Counted from the first letter of the stretch, positions 12,101 through 24,868 are shown. The stretch is DNA of 64,000 nt from Tyto alba (GCF_018691265.1 NW_024881321.1:24773698-24837697); one strand, 5' to 3'. Translations and numbers: made by a program. Notes: a model not told the origin generated them from the sequence alone.

Positions 12101-14913
12101 GTACTCAGTTGAATCCAAAGAAGTTTGGGCCTTCCAAAACATTAATCAGACATAACTTTCCCTTAACCTAAGAGAAATATCTTAGGAAATCTAGAAATCA
12201 AGCTATTTAACTACCTACATGTGGAGTTTTTTGGTTTTGGGTTTGTTTTTTGTTGGGTGGGGTTTTTGGGTGGTTGTTTTTGTTTGTTTGTTTCTTTCTT
12301 TGTTTGAATTTCAACCACTGATAAGACATGAAGAATTTTGGAAAATATTTTTTTCTCTATGTATTTCCCTTCCCCTCTCCTTTATCCTTCCATTCCTATG
12401 TTTTACATACTTGTTTACTTACATACTTAACAGACATGCTTATGATAACATAATCATTCAACCCACCAATATAATTTTATTATACTAAAAGTTTCAGTAT
12501 GTAAATGAAAGTTAAATACATAAGCATTTGTAATTTTCTAGTTTTTTTCAAGTAATTACATCTACTTTGTTTCTGTATAAGGCCAAACACTTTATGGTTC
12601 AGTCTATGCAGAGTCAAATGTAGAGGTAGATATATTAAAATAAAGTAATGGGTTGCATACACTGAAATATCACTTTCCTTCAATGACATTTTGATTTTCT
12701 TGAATCGGTAGACCATGAAGGTTCATGTTGACACATACTAGCTCAAGATAAAATCTCTTCCAACTCTGTAATCATATCTTTTAGTGTTTAGGCTACCAAA
12801 AACACAGAGGTCACATTGTCATTCTATTTTGAAGAAGAAAAATCAATTTTGTGTTGAACCACAGGAGGTATAGTGAGGCCCAGGCATCAAACACTGTTGA
12901 ACATAGGTGATCTGAATTCTTAGATGGGAAGGTATATGTACAATAGAGAAACAGGTCCTAAAAAAATTGAAAATTATAGAAAACTGCTTGAGCTTGAGTA
13001 TATAATCAGAAACCCACTGAAATTTGTGAGATGCAATGTCAGCAGGAGTAAAAATAATTTACTTTTGCAGCTTCAGGTTGGTTGGTTGAAAGGGATAGTT
13101 TTTGCTCCAAAAAGATGGAAAGATAGAGAGAGGAAGAGCTGAGTTGCTTAATTTAAGGACATCAGAGAAGATACACTATTAGTGGCATATAAAGGAATAC
13201 AAATAAAATAAAGCAAATGAATATTGGGATTTTTATTTTTTTTTTTTTATTAAAAAAAATGCAAATAAAGCTCTTATTTCTATAACTACTTTCCTACAGC
13301 AAAAGTTGTAATAAAAAAACAACCCACAACCAAAAGAAAAAAAAAATCCCTCCAGTTATCATCAGGAAATATAAATCTTTTATTTCCAAAAGAAAAAAAA
13401 TGTGTGTTTCTGTTAAATAGGACTGATAGAACAGGGGTTAATTATTCATGCTGAAGTTTGCATTTCGTTTTGTCCTCGATAATAAAGTCAAGCGGTTTTG
13501 AACAACTAAGACTTCAGGATTTAGTCTGCGATATTCAGTGTTTCATTTACAAGACAGAATGAGCCTGACACAAATCCAACAATTTACAGCACTTCATGAT
13601 GCAGAATTGGGGCCTGGTGATCAGGAAATATCCCAACATTTCAGCTCATTGTAAAGTAAATAGAATTAAATAATTCACATTACTGTAGCTGAATCTGTGT
13701 TCCAGGCATTGAGGTGAAAAAATTTATTAAATTAAGTTTTCTTGTATGATTTCTGTAATCTGGCATTATTCCTTCAGGTATTTTAATAACTCAAGTTTTG
13801 CTCATTCCAGAAACTGAAAAGCAGAAGTGGTAGATGAAAGTTAACCTCCAAAAAGTTAAATTAATTTATTGAAAATTTCATATCTCTTAACATTTATCAA
13901 AAGGTTGGGTATCCTTCTTATGAGAAGCTTGATACTTTACAGTGGTAGTCACCTGCTCTACTTTTATCTGTTTAAAACTTAGTCTATAAAGTTGTCTATC
14001 TCCCTTTCTGTGGCTAATGGAGAAAGATTAGTACATTTTGTTCTCTTGAACTACTGTATTAGAACACACAGGTTGGTTGTCCATCTATTTCTGATGACTG
14101 CAGAAAGAGCCCAAAGTATTAGTTGTCTTAAGTAGAAATCTAGTGTGTAAAGAGCTAAAAGCTGTCTAAAAACTCATGGGAAGTATAAAGAATTCTTAAC
14201 TAATTCTGAGTTTAAAACAGTTTTAACACTTTGAAGGTATGGATTTTTTTATTTACCATAACACTGTTAATCCAAAGCTTCAATTGTTTTTCATGCTGTG
14301 AAGCACAAAACTCATGATTTACCTTTGCAATATGATAGACAATTTAGGGTTTTGTCAGTTGTTTCCAAAGTCTCTTCAGAACAACAACATGAGCAGAAAG
14401 ATTTTGTGTTTTCTGAATAGTACTGACCATTTTTGCTTCTTATCGGAGAGCAGAAAACCAAAAAGGAACACATAAAAAGAGTAGCTGGTAAAATTAGAAG
14501 AGAACTATAAAATATAGGTAAAATCTAAGTTCTTGAACTGGCTCATCCATCATGGTCATGTGCTTATGGTTGAGAATGTATTAGGTGAGCTATGATTGCT
14601 ATTATTTTGCTCCAAATATCCAGAATAGGATGTCATTTTGCAGATCTGGTCAGGTCCTTTTCTTTGGACAGATATAATAAATATCAAAGCAATGTCCCGG
14701 TGCCATTTAATTCACTTAAAGAGAAGCTGAGGGAGAGAAAGGACAAGATAAAGATACTAGGGACACAGTATGAGAGAACTGGGAACACAGTCTCATATAT
14801 TTGAGACATCTCCACTCAGCTGCAGTTACAATGAACAATTATCCTCACTGATTCCTGAATGTATGGATGTCAGAGTGATCAAAAAGTGAAGCACAGTGTC
14901 AACTTTACAGTCT
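9175..14913. other. AT-rich DNA, no gene seen
   Basis: This long AT-rich stretch has low-complexity patches: about 19 A near 9250, T/G-rich with TTTG repeats at 12226-12306, and A/T runs at 13230-13260. Frames of 65-89 codons here are AT-driven and show no domain. Nothing supports an exon or RNA gene. Confidence 0.6.
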
Positions 14914-14918
14914 TCAGT
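14914..14918. repeat. Target-site duplication TCAGT (left)
   Basis: The 5-bp sequence TCAGT directly precedes the LTR and is repeated exactly at 16016-16020, directly after it. Confidence 0.85.
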
Positions 14919-15098
14919 TTTATTGGGTTTGCCTGGCAAGGTTTTGGTAGGGGTGGGGTTACAAAAGTGTTTTCTGTAAGAAGATGCCAGAAGCTTCCCC
15001 CATGTCTGACAGAGCCAGTGCCAGACAGCTACAAGAAGGACCCCCAGCTGGCCAAGGACAAGCCCATCAGTGACTGTGATAGTGCCTCTGTGATAATG

Positions 15099-15106
15099 TA
15101 TTTAAG
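15099..15106 (+). promoter_or_regulatory. LTR TATA-like box TATTTAAG
   Basis: TATTTAAG occurs about 180 bp into the LTR. The same box sits at the equivalent place in the copies at 24191 (one change), 31191, 40778 (minus strand) and 48894. Its conservation across copies supports a core-promoter role. Confidence 0.6.
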
Positions 15107-15289
15107 AAGAAGAAAAAAAAACTGTGTAACTGCAGAAAGGAGTGAGAACATGTGAGAGAAACAGCCCTGCAGACACCAAGGTCAGTGAAGAAGGAGGGGA
15201 AGGAGGTGCTCCAGGCACCAAAGCAGAGATTCCCCTGCAGCTCATGGTGAAGACCATGGTGAGGCAGGCTGTGCCCCTCCAGCCCATGG

Positions 15290-15640
15290 AGGTTAATGGT
15301 GGAGCAGACATCCACCTGCAGCCTGTGGAGGACCCCACGTTGGAGAAGGTGGTTATGTCCAAAAGAGTCTATGATCCTGTGAAAAGCCCGTGATGGATCA
15401 GGCTCCTGGCAGGAACTGTGGCTACATGGAGATAAGAGCCCACACTGAAGCAGGTTTGCTGGCAGGACTTGTGACCCCATGGGGGACCCATGCTGGAGCA
15501 GTCTGTTCCTGAAGGACTGCACCCCGTGGACAGGACCCATGCTGGAGCAGTTCATGAAGAACTGCAGCCCGTGGGAAGGACTCACATTGGAGAAGCTCAT
15601 GGAGGACTGTCTCCTGTGGGAGGGACCCCACACTGGAGCA
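15290..15640 (+). repeat. Degenerate ~45-bp repeat inside LTR
   Basis: Units of roughly 42-49 bp share a core of CTGGAGCAG, a TGAAGGACTGCA-like middle and a GTGGGAAGGAC-like end. At least four clear units are present. Because the period is close to a multiple of three, open frames of about 15-residue repeats arise in several phases, but none is conserved as a protein. Confidence 0.75.
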
Positions 15641-15824
15641 GGGGAAGAGTGCGATGAGTCCTCCTAAGGAGGAAGGAGTGACAGAAATGTATGACTGTTG
15701 CTCTGGGGGAGGAGGTATTAAAAATCAGGAGTGAAATTCAGCTGGGGAAGAAGGGAGGGGTGGGGGGAAGATGTTTAAAGATTTAATTTTTATTTCTTAT
15801 TACCCTACTATGATTTTGATTGAT

Positions 15825-15830
15825 AATAAA
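15825..15830 (+). terminator. LTR polyadenylation signal AATAAA
   Basis: AATAAA lies about 190 bp before the LTR end. Equivalent signals occur at 24869-24874 and 49553-49558 in two other copies. Confidence 0.5.
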
Positions 15831-16015
15831 ATTAAAGTAATTTTCCCAAGTCAAGTCTGTTTTGCCCATGACAGTAATTGCTGAGTGATCTCCCTGTCCT
15901 TATCTCAACCCACAAGCCTGCTTTTATATTTTCTCTCCCTTGTCCAGCTGAGGAGGTGGAGTGATAGAGTAACTTTGGTGGGCACCTGTTATCCAGCCAG
16001 GGTCAACCCACCACA

Positions 16016-16020
16016 TCAGT
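16016..16020. repeat. Target-site duplication TCAGT (right)
   Basis: Right-hand partner of TCAGT at 14914-14918. Confidence 0.85.
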
Positions 16021-16024
16021 CCTA

Positions 16025-17337
16025 CAGGAATTTATTACCTATTTGTCCTATGCTTAATCTCTTTCTATACATGAGAAAAATAATATTCTTCATCACTAAA
16101 ATAAATTATTTTAAAGATATATTCTTCAGCAGTTACACAGATTTTTGATCTGAATACTTTTTTTTTTTTTCCCTCAAATTTATTTTTATATATTATTAAA
16201 ATATAGACTTGTATCAAAGTCTAGATATTTGCATTCACAATTGATAAAGGCCACCTGGATCACAGTTACATCAAAATCACCAATCAAAAAAATATTTATT
16301 TTTTATAATTTCTATATAAAAAACAAACATGAAAACTATTTAAATTAAACATGTGGTTGCATTAATTTTTTCATTAAAATACTGTTCTTTATTAGTCTCA
16401 AACCCCAGTATCTGCAAATGCATAAGTCATCTCTTACTAAACACCACTTCTCCAAAATTTGCATTCTCTTTCTGTGCACAGTGAGGAAGGGGATGATCAT
16501 AGAAGTTTTGGTCTAATGCAGTTGTCAGATTACACTGAAGTTCAGACTGCTGTCCACTGGCACTGTCTCATTTTAGGGAAGAATCAATGCTTTAGCATTT
16601 TAAAGAAATATCAAGCAATAAGAGTATCAGGACAAAAAATAACACTGAAAAGATATACTTTTGGCTTATGTAATTTTTGATTCATTAAGATAAATATTAT
16701 AAAGTGCCTCAGACAAGTAACAGAGAAGAGAGCATCCTGGCCTAATCCTGTAATTTCACTGCAAACCTCTCACAATTCTAAAAAATTTCCAGATTACCGT
16801 GATTTACATCCTGAAGATAAGCCATTTCTCATGTACTATTTTGCTGGGTCAGTAGTAAAGGAATCAAAGTAAGGTGGATGTTAAGACCTATACATTGAAA
16901 GGGAAGTGTTTTCGTCACTGCAAATGAGTCATCCCACCTAATTTTAACTGTCTAAACCACAGGAATTTAATCTGAGTTTGTTGTATACGTGACTGTGAAA
17001 GAAGATAAAGAGCTTCTCTAAAACAGCTCATCTTAATTCTGCCAGGACAAACAAAATAGTCAGTTTAAAATGCAGCCTTGGGGACTAATTTAGGATGGAC
17101 ATTTCATTGCATCCAAATTACAGTGAGGCCTTAAAGACAAGGCACAAGACCAAACATCATATTCAGTTTATGTGCGCTAAAGAAACATGCTTTGTATGTA
17201 GACCCAAGAATTAATTGATAGTGTTATTTAGTTTTAGCAATTTAATCAAGATATGTTGCACTATGTCCAATTTATGTATTTAGTAAAGCTTGTTCCAAAA
17301 TAATACCAATAGAACAATAAACAAAGATTTTCTATAA

Positions 17338-17368
<31 letters not shown>

Positions 17369-19060
17369 CTGTTTTACTCAATCTTTCCAGGCCTTTCTGG
17401 ATTCAAAGTCAATTGTGTTAGACTTCTTCAATAAGAAGGGGGTAGGGACTGCAGGAAGTCACCACTGCCTTGATGTCTTTGCTGCAAAAAGCCCAAGCAA
17501 AGTCTGTTCTTTTTTACTTTTGGGTCCATTTAGAATTATTTTTTATGTTTTCTAACAAGGTCAAATTGCTGTCCTTGAAACAGGTTAAACCAGGCTCCGA
17601 AAGTTGTATTCCTTTAATGAAGAGATACTGATCATTTAACAGAGACTAAATGTTTTGCTTATAGCTCTCAGACCTCCAGTATCACCTTGTCAATTGGCCT
17701 TTCAAGGCCTCTGTCTTCTTGTGCTTGTTCTTTTGGGGACCCTTGTTAAAATATCATTTGTCTTCAATGGCCTTCAGGTTTCCTAAAACACAAAAGTAAT
17801 ATTTTATTAGTGCCATCTGGACATGTTTAAGTTGTTGTTCTAATAGTTTTGAGTAGTTCACCTTGCAGCAATAACAATCCTTTAGAAGATACATACATCC
17901 ATAGATACATAGAGATGCTGATAAAATGCTTTAGTAAATGCTTATTAATATCTATTACTTGAGGCAGTATGACTGGTTCATTATCAAGACTGCTTTACAA
18001 CAATTTAGGTAGTGATTACATTAGGAAATAGTGGGGTTCAGTATAAGGAGAACTACAGAGCAGAATACTAAAAACCCAACATACACATTATATGCATTCA
18101 TAAGCATTTGCTTCAAACTGTCTCTAGTTGAGTTTCATGGACTAAGTGTTCATTAATGGGTATAGTTCATACATGTTCTACATAGGTGCATTTCTCAGCT
18201 TAGTTAAATTTTGAAGGAATCTGAAAAACATAGTAAAAGAACATTATATAACCCACAGCACAATAAAAATACATAGTAGGTGCCAACTGGGAACTTTACT
18301 TCAGAAGAGTACTCTTGATAAAACACTGATAAAGACCCACTCTGAAGGCTTGTATAGCTAAAATTTGCAGCAATGTCATTGCTTGTGTGAACTACATATG
18401 ATTTTTCTTCTTTTGACACTTACCCCTCCCCTGGTTTTCATAAATTATTTTTTTATTTTAGAAGACCATTGTGTTACAACTAACTGTATTTGTCTCTGCT
18501 GTCAAATAAAAGTAATCATCTTTTAGAAAATACCTTGTAAATTTTGAATGTGATCTCTTATTTTTTCTTCATATTCATCAATCGTTTTCAGTTCATTTAA
18601 TTTTAAATAATACAGCAAATATTATGTGTCATTTCCTGTCTTCATTTCTAGTCATCAGAGATTCCTTGACTGATTAATTACTTTTTAAAAAGTATATTAT
18701 AAGACAATTTAGAATTCCAGTGAGTTGTAGTTTGAGGATCACTTAGAAACTACAGTAATTTATTTGTTTACCTGAAATAATGTATCTCAAATTATTATGA
18801 TTTTTAAATCTATTCATGTATTATAATTACTTTGTGTCAAGAAGATATTTTACTGTTGAGCAGTTTAGAATAATCTTACACAATATAGAATGACTAAATG
18901 AAGCATACAAATGTTTCACAAAATATTCTGAAATAATAACGTTTGCTGTTGCTACAATAATGAACATTCATATATTTTTAATCTCTCTGTACTATTCATT
19001 CTAGAAAATTCATTTTAATCTAAACAAACGTACTTCATTCAAGTCATTGTTTTACAACTT
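16025..19060. other. AT-rich DNA, no gene seen
   Basis: No gene or repeat family is recognised. It includes a 29-base T run at 17340-17368. A 73-codon plus frame at 16459 and a 71-codon minus frame at 18204 have no recognisable domain. Confidence 0.6.
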
Positions 19061-20060
19061 ATATGTAGTTATATGGTGTAGATGAACTTCAGCTGAGCTC
19101 TTGATCCTGACACCTTTTTTGGGCAGAAGGCCTAATTGTTATGCAACAACTGTTTTCATGGTTTTTAACACTTCAAGAACCCTTGCGTCTCTGCTGTCAT
19201 GTAGTTCTCCATCCCCTACATCCACTGAGATTGCTAGTTTGCTGCATGCATCAGTACAGGGACATTCCAAATGTGCTCCAGTGAACTCAGCACATCATGG
19301 AGCAGACTGAAGGAGACTGTTTCTCAAACACTGGCATGCCACCCCCAAGCTTATCTCTAGCAAACCTGGTTTTATCCCTCTCTCCCTTCAAATATAGTTC
19401 AAACCTCTTTCAACGAATCTTGTTAACTCCTGTGTAAATATCCTTTCCCCACTTTGAGACAGGTGTACCCTATCTGTCATCAGCAGACCTGGTGTCTTGT
19501 AAATCAAACCTTGATCTAAAAAAGCCTGTGTAAAGAGCAGGGCCCACCCTGCAGCCTGACACGGGTGGCAGCATGTTCCCACTGGAGCTCTGTCTGGGAA
19601 GCTGTATTCATCATGGTGAATGCAGAGTTTTTAGAGGACATGGCCTCTGCTGGGTGGAAACCATTGCTCCCTGGTCATGCTGTCAGAGCTACAGTGTCTT
19701 TCCTGTGCACACTTCTGTGAAAATTGCAGTACAAACTGATGAACCATGGCCTGTTCTTTGTGCTTCTGGTTGATAGCACTCCCCAGGGGTTTCTTTTATA
19801 GGTATGGAAAGGACTTGGCCACTGTTGATCCTGGCCCTGCCCAGGTCTTGTCAGCCATTGTGGTATGAGCTGTGGGATCCTGATGGCTCTCTCTGTTCCC
19901 CCTGAGGTTTCCCCAGTTTGGGAAATCCCTCTGTGCACCACGCTAGAGAGCTCATCTGCACATCATGCCAGCACTGGAGCTGATCGCCTCAACAACTTGG
20001 GCACGGATACATTTTACCAGTTACAAACTTACTGCGAGTTTGAGCTATATCAGAAAATTT
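19060..20060 (-). mobile_element. Probable old retroelement block with SGNH-like relic
   Basis: About 1 kb of moderately GC-rich sequence stands out from AT-rich flanks. On the minus strand one piece reads like the end of an SGNH (GDSL-like) esterase domain (see 19388-19582), while upstream frames are broken by stops and frame changes. Esterase domains occur in ORF1 of CR1-like LINEs, so a retroelement source is likely, but the exact family cannot be named from sequence alone. Confidence 0.45.
19388..19582 (-). pseudogene. SGNH-esterase-like C-terminal relic
   Basis: This is a 64-codon open stretch on the minus strand. Residues about 34-50 read LLMTDRVHLSQSGERIF, which fits the Asp-x-x-His-Leu catalytic block near the end of SGNH hydrolases, followed by a helix-like ELTRFVERGLN tail. 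The frame opens only with GTG and is closed by a stop about a dozen codons upstream of that. The Gly-Asp-Ser nucleophile block was not found in the adjacent sequence. It is therefore a fragment, not a working enzyme. Esterase domains of this kind are known in ORF1 of CR1-like non-LTR elements; assignment to that source is inference. Confidence 0.45.
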
Positions 20061-20457
20061 AATGAACTTCCATAGGGTTATCCATACAGGAGTGGATTCC
20101 TACAGGAAGGAGGTGAAAATCCATGAGAACTCAGGAGCCTTGGTTTGTCTCTTTCCCCCACACTGCATTGTAAGCATGGTGTAGTCCCATACACTGTGTT
20201 GCTATACAGCTCCCCAAATATGCATCCATCTTATCCCATTCTCAAATAATTCAGAGGAATTACAGAGTAATTGCTGAAGTAAACAAAATTTGTGCTGTGA
20301 TTTTTTCAAACATGCTTTAAATGACTTAATATTCCAAATCTTTTTTAATATTGTCTGTAAATCAATGGATTTTGTTACCTTAATGAATTATTTGGGCATC
20401 AGACTTTTCCAAAAAGTGGATTCCTAATGTGATTTTCCATGTACAGAATAGTATTCT

Positions 20458-20606
<149 letters not shown>

Positions 20607-20633
20607 TAACTACTTAAGATAAGAAACCTAATT

Positions 20634-20661
20634 ACTAGAGCACCTGAACTAGAGCACCTAA
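20634..20661. repeat. 14-bp direct duplication
   Basis: ACTAGAGCACCTGA is followed directly by ACTAGAGCACCTAA. It is a short tandem duplication next to the AG array. Confidence 0.7.
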
Positions 20662-20664
20662 GTC

Positions 20665-21900
20665 CCATTCTTTTTTGATCACTTTCATCCATTCCATTTA
20701 TATCTTCTGATTCTCAGTCTGTTATCCCCTATTATGGGGATTTTAAATCACTTGCAGTTACTTTGTCCCTCATCTACAATAAAAGGTTGCCTCCACCATA
20801 ATCTTGTATCTTTTCAAACTATCTGAAGAGAGGGATATGACACTGGATATTCACTCAAAGAAAGAAACTAAATTCAGATCTAGAGTAGTGTCTGAATTAT
20901 CTTAGTAAAATAAATTATTCCTAGCTGGAGCTTTTTATGTGAGGTAGTAGTAAGAGGCAATATATCTATATATAAACCACAAACATTAAAGAATTAATAT
21001 GTTGCAGGCAGCTAATTATTCAGAACAGCAATGGGGGATATTTTACATTTTTAAATATTACTCAGGTGAATATATTTGTTATTTATTTCATTAAGAATAA
21101 ACCTCCATTTCAGCAACTCACCCAGATGGTTTATTACTGTATGCATAACCATGTATAATCCTCGACTCTGACCCCAAAGTAGGAAGCTTTGAAGAATATT
21201 TGCACAACTATAACACAGAAGAAAATGTTTATCTTGCTCTTGTGAGCCAATGCAGGAAAACCACTGCTCTTATATCTTCTAACCTATTCAGATTTCTTCC
21301 AAACAAAACTACCCTGTGAACTAAGCATTCATTCAAGTTGAACCACTTATCCATCAGCTGAGGAAAAAAAAAAACTGTACAGCTTTCATAAATGAAGAAT
21401 GAAGTAAGGTTGGCATTATACATTTCTTCACAAAACATTCAGAAACACCATACTTACTTGGAAATTTGAGAGTCCTGTAGATTTAGTGAAATGGAGATGG
21501 AAATAATCTCATAATACCAGAATGTCATCAGAAAAAAAAAAAAAAAAAACAACAAAAAAAAAAAAAAAAAAAAAAAAAACCAAAACGAAAAACAAACAAC
21601 CAACCAACCAACCAAACAAACCTGGAATGCATCTGTGAGTTATTATGAAGAAGTAGGTATTCCATTATATATACACATATAGTATTACACATCTTGCTCT
21701 ATGTTATGTGTGTGTGTGTGTACATATGTATTTTATGCATCTTCTGCCTACTTGAAAATGGGTTACAACTAGTTTTTCACTGCTGTTTCTCTTCATTAAA
21801 CAGGGACTTTTGAAGGGTGGAATTAATTGTAGTGTAACATAGTATAATAAATGTAGTGATGTGTATAATAATTAGTATTATAAGTAAAATGTAAAGGAAC
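20665..21900. other. AT-rich DNA with A-rich low complexity
   Basis: No gene seen. A-rich low complexity lies at 21531-21590, followed by a CCAA/AAAC tetranucleotide patch at about 21590-21622 and a short TG run at 21709-21721. Confidence 0.6.
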
Positions 21901-21904
21901 CTTT

Positions 21905-22725
21905 CCACTTTAGAAAGCCTCACTTGGGGAACTATATCTGGTTTGGGGCACCAAAACTGAACCAGACAATTGGAGTGAGTACAATATCCAGTCTGAACTT
22001 CTGATGCAGCTATAAGACATTCTCTTATGTCCTATCTCCAGATACCAGAGGGAAGAGATCAGTACCTCCCTCTCTGCACTCCTTCATGAGGCAGTTGTAG
22101 ACAGTAATGAGGTCACCCCTCAGTCTCTTCTACTCCAAGTTGAACAAAGCTAGTATTTTCAACCTCTTCTAAATCATGCCCTCTAGTCCCTTCACCATCT
22201 TTGTTGATCTCCTTTGGACACATTCTAATATTTTTATGTCCTTTGTACATTCTGAAGCTCAAAACTCCACACAGTACCTGAGGTGAGGACACATTAATGC
22301 TGAGTACAGTGGGACAATTAATTCTTTGACTGGTCAGCTATACTCTGCTTAATGCACCCCAGGATATGGTTGGCCTTTTGGCTGCCAGGGCACATTGTTG
22401 ACTCGTATCGAGCTTACTATCAACCAAAATCCCCAGATCCCTTTCTTCAGGGCTGCACTCCATTCTCTTGTCTACATCAAGGATTACATCATCTCAGGTT
22501 TAGAATCCAGCATTTGTCCTTGTTGATTTCCATACGGTTGGTGATTGATGAAGTCTCTCTGTAAGGCCTCTTTACCCTTGAGGGAATTAATGGCTCTTCC
22601 TAATTTAGTATCATTGGCAAATTCACTTAGTGACTTAGTGTGCACTCAACTCCTGTGTCCAGGTCATTGATAAAAACATTGAAGAGAACTGGCCCTAAAA
22701 TTGTGTCCAGGGGTAACACCATAAT
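21905..22725 (-). mobile_element. CR1 LINE fragment (ORF2 RT C-terminal region)
   Basis: On the minus strand, an eroded reading order matches the last third of CR1 ORF2. It contains a reverse-transcriptase block reading FANDTKLG, at 22605-22622 region, in place of the usual FADDTKLG, so one catalytic Asp is changed. Next come a CALAAKKA-like segment (here Cys-Ala-Leu-Ala-Ala-Lys-Arg), an EYCVQFW-like segment, and RRLRGDLI-like text (LRGDLITVYNCL). Frameshifts and stops are many, so the copy is old and dead. Near 21925-21965 a second, short piece resembling the CVQFWAP segment follows, hinting at a small rearrangement or a second fragment. Confidence 0.85.
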
Positions 22726-22729
22726 TTGT

Positions 22730-24005
22730 AAGAAGTGCTGTGGAATCTCCATAATCTATTCAGTCTTTAGTAAAATCTTAAACAAACAACTGTCAAGAAG
22801 GGGTTTTGCATGAATATTTTACCTTGTGGCAGATGAATGGGCTACAGTACTTCTGAAAATGCTCTAATTGCTGTAATTAAAGAATTTTAATAGAAATTTA
22901 ATAATAAAGGATTAATTTTGAAAAGAAATTGTACCCTTACAGCAACAACCCAGGGGAATATAAATGTGAAGTATGATGTGTCAATATAACCAGAACTACA
23001 TAAAATATAAAACAACTGAAAGAGAAGAGAGATACCAACATGTTGTGAACAACTTGCTAATAGTTTTCTACTTTATTCAGTTTGTGTTCCTGACCTGATA
23101 CATGATGCTACATTATTTCTCTGTCTTGATTCAACAGGACTTTAGAAATCAAAGATCTGGGATTCTGTAGCATTTTGATTTTATTTGTGTTATTTTTTTT
23201 CCATTTAGTTCTTATGCTTGCCTGTGGGAAGCCACAAGTTGATTTTGATAGTAATGAAGAACTCCCACTCTTTCTCAGCTACTTATTGCCAATTTATGAT
23301 GTAGTAATCAAAATAAGTTTGTTTTTAAAACTTAGTGTAATTGAAATACATTGAGCTTTAATTTCTGCAGAAAAAAAAAAAAAAAAAAAAAAACAAAACA
23401 GCATATAAATGCAAGTGGAAAGCTAGCAGCTGAATTTTAAGGACTAATTTAATTCTGGTTTTCAGTCATTATTTATGATGTGAGTTATTATGGTTCTAAT
23501 ATTCCCCTTTTCTAGGTATTCTTTCTTATAAAATTACAATTCTTTAGCATGACATCTCAATTTTTAACACCATGGATCATGATTCACTAAAGCATAGCAT
23601 CACTGTATCAAAACAGTAATTTTTCACACAAGAAGTGCTTAAATTATTTCTTTTAACATAAGTTTAGCAGCTAGAAATAAACAAAACAAACAAACAAACA
23701 AAAAATTAGCACAACATGATTAGCCAGCTGTTTGCCAGAACACACTGTATGGGCTATAGTTTCAGAAATCCTACTGTAAAATATTAAGAAATAAATATAT
23801 TTATTGTACTTATTTTTTTTTTAAGAGGAAATATTTCCTGCATTAAAATAATGCACTTTTTAATTTATTTATTTCTAAATATATGCAAACTCATTACATC
23901 ATGAGAAGTGGATGACAGATGGAGAAAAAAGTGTGCAGGGTTATGGGAAAAAGATAGACTTCAGGAATGAAAAAAACAGAGGAAAAGGAGGACCTCTTCA
24001 AGTGT
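22730..24005. other. AT-rich DNA, no gene seen
   Basis: AT-rich, with an A run near 23371-23393 and an AAAC-type patch at 23680-23703. Nothing supports a gene. Confidence 0.6.
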
Positions 24006-24010
24006 GCACA
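24006..24010. repeat. Target-site duplication GCACA (left)
   Basis: GCACA precedes the LTR and is repeated exactly at 25059-25063. Confidence 0.9.
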
Positions 24011-24190
24011 TGTGTTGGGTTTGCATGGCAAGGTTTTGGTAGTGGGAGTACAGCAGGGGTGACTTTTGTGAGATGCAGCAAGAAGCTTCCACCATGTCTG
24101 ACAGAGACAGTGCCAGCTAGCTCCAAGACAGACCCACCACTGACCAAAACAGAGCCCATCAGCAATGGTGGTAGCACCTCTGTGATAACA

Positions 24191-24198
24191 TATTTAAT
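24191..24198 (+). promoter_or_regulatory. LTR TATA-like box TATTTAAT
   Basis: This sits at the same place, about 180 bp into the LTR, as TATTTAAG in other copies. The last base differs. Confidence 0.5.
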
Positions 24199-24394
24199 AA
24201 GGGGGAAAAAAACCTGCACAACACCAGCATCAGTCAGAAGAAAGGAGTGAGACCATATGAAACAGCCCTTCAGACACCAAGGTCAGTGAAGAAGGAGAGG
24301 GAGGAGGTGCTCCGGGCACCAGAGCAGAGATTCCCCTGCAGCTCATGGTGAAGACCATGGTGAGGCAGGCTGTGCCCCTGCAGTCAGTGGAGGT

Positions 24395-24672
24395 TAATGG
24401 TGGAGCAGATATCCACCTGCAACCTGTGGAGGACCTCACGCCAGAGCAGGTGGATGTACCTGAAGAAGTCTACGATCCTGTGTTTTGTTGGCAGAACTTG
24501 TTACTCTGTGGGTGGACTCATGCTGGAGCAGTCTGCTCCTGAAGGACTGCACCCCATGGAAAGGACCTACACTGGAGCAGTTCATGAAGAACTGCAGCCC
24601 GTGGGAAGGACTCACATCGGAGAAGTTCATGGAGAACTGTCTACTGTGGGAAGGACCTCATGCTGGAGCAGA
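24395..24672 (+). repeat. Degenerate ~45-bp repeat inside LTR
   Basis: GGAGCAG-type cores recur near 24402, 24446, 24523, 24572, 24617 and 24663. The four cores from 24523 to 24663 are 49, 45 and 46 bp apart. Units share TGAAGAACTGCA and GTGGGAAGGACTCAC segments with substitutions. Confidence 0.8.
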
Positions 24673-24868
24673 GTGTGAGGAGGAAGGTGCAGTAGAGACA
24701 ACATGTGAAGAACTGACCATAACCCCCATTCCCTGTCCCCCTGCATCACTTGGGGGAAAGAGGTAGAGAAAATTGGGAGAGAAGTTGAGCCCAGGAAGAT
24801 GGGAGGGGTGGGTGGAAGATGTTTTAAGATTTTGGGCTTTTATTTCTCATTATCCTATTTTGCTTTAT

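Larger units (their letters stand above)
14919..16015 (+). mobile_element. Complete solo LTR, family 1
   Basis: This 1097-bp element is bounded by a perfect 5-bp target duplication (TCAGT). It starts TTTATTGGGTTTGCC, a mutated form of the TGTGTTGGG start of the copy at 24011, and ends CCCACCACA. Inside, in order, are a short U3-like part, a TATTTAAG box at 15099-15106, a degenerate 45-bp repeat block at about 15290-15640, a purine-rich GGGAGGGGTGGGGGGAAG tract, and AATAAA at 15825-15830. With no internal region or second LTR it is a solo LTR, normally the product of recombination between the two LTRs of a provirus. A 5-bp duplication fits class III (ERVL-like) elements best. A 188-codon minus frame and several plus frames inside it are by-products of the repeat period. 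Confidence 0.9.

Noticed and set aside
15067..15633. 188-codon minus frame and overlapping plus frames
   Set aside because: They lie wholly inside the solo LTR 14919-16015. The apparent protein repeats come from the 45-bp DNA repeat, and equivalent frames in the 24011 and 31029 copies are shorter or in other phases.
24395..24672. Spaced repeats considered as a CRISPR-like array
   Set aside because: Units are degenerate with no constant repeat and unique spacer pattern, and lie inside a retroviral LTR of a vertebrate genome.
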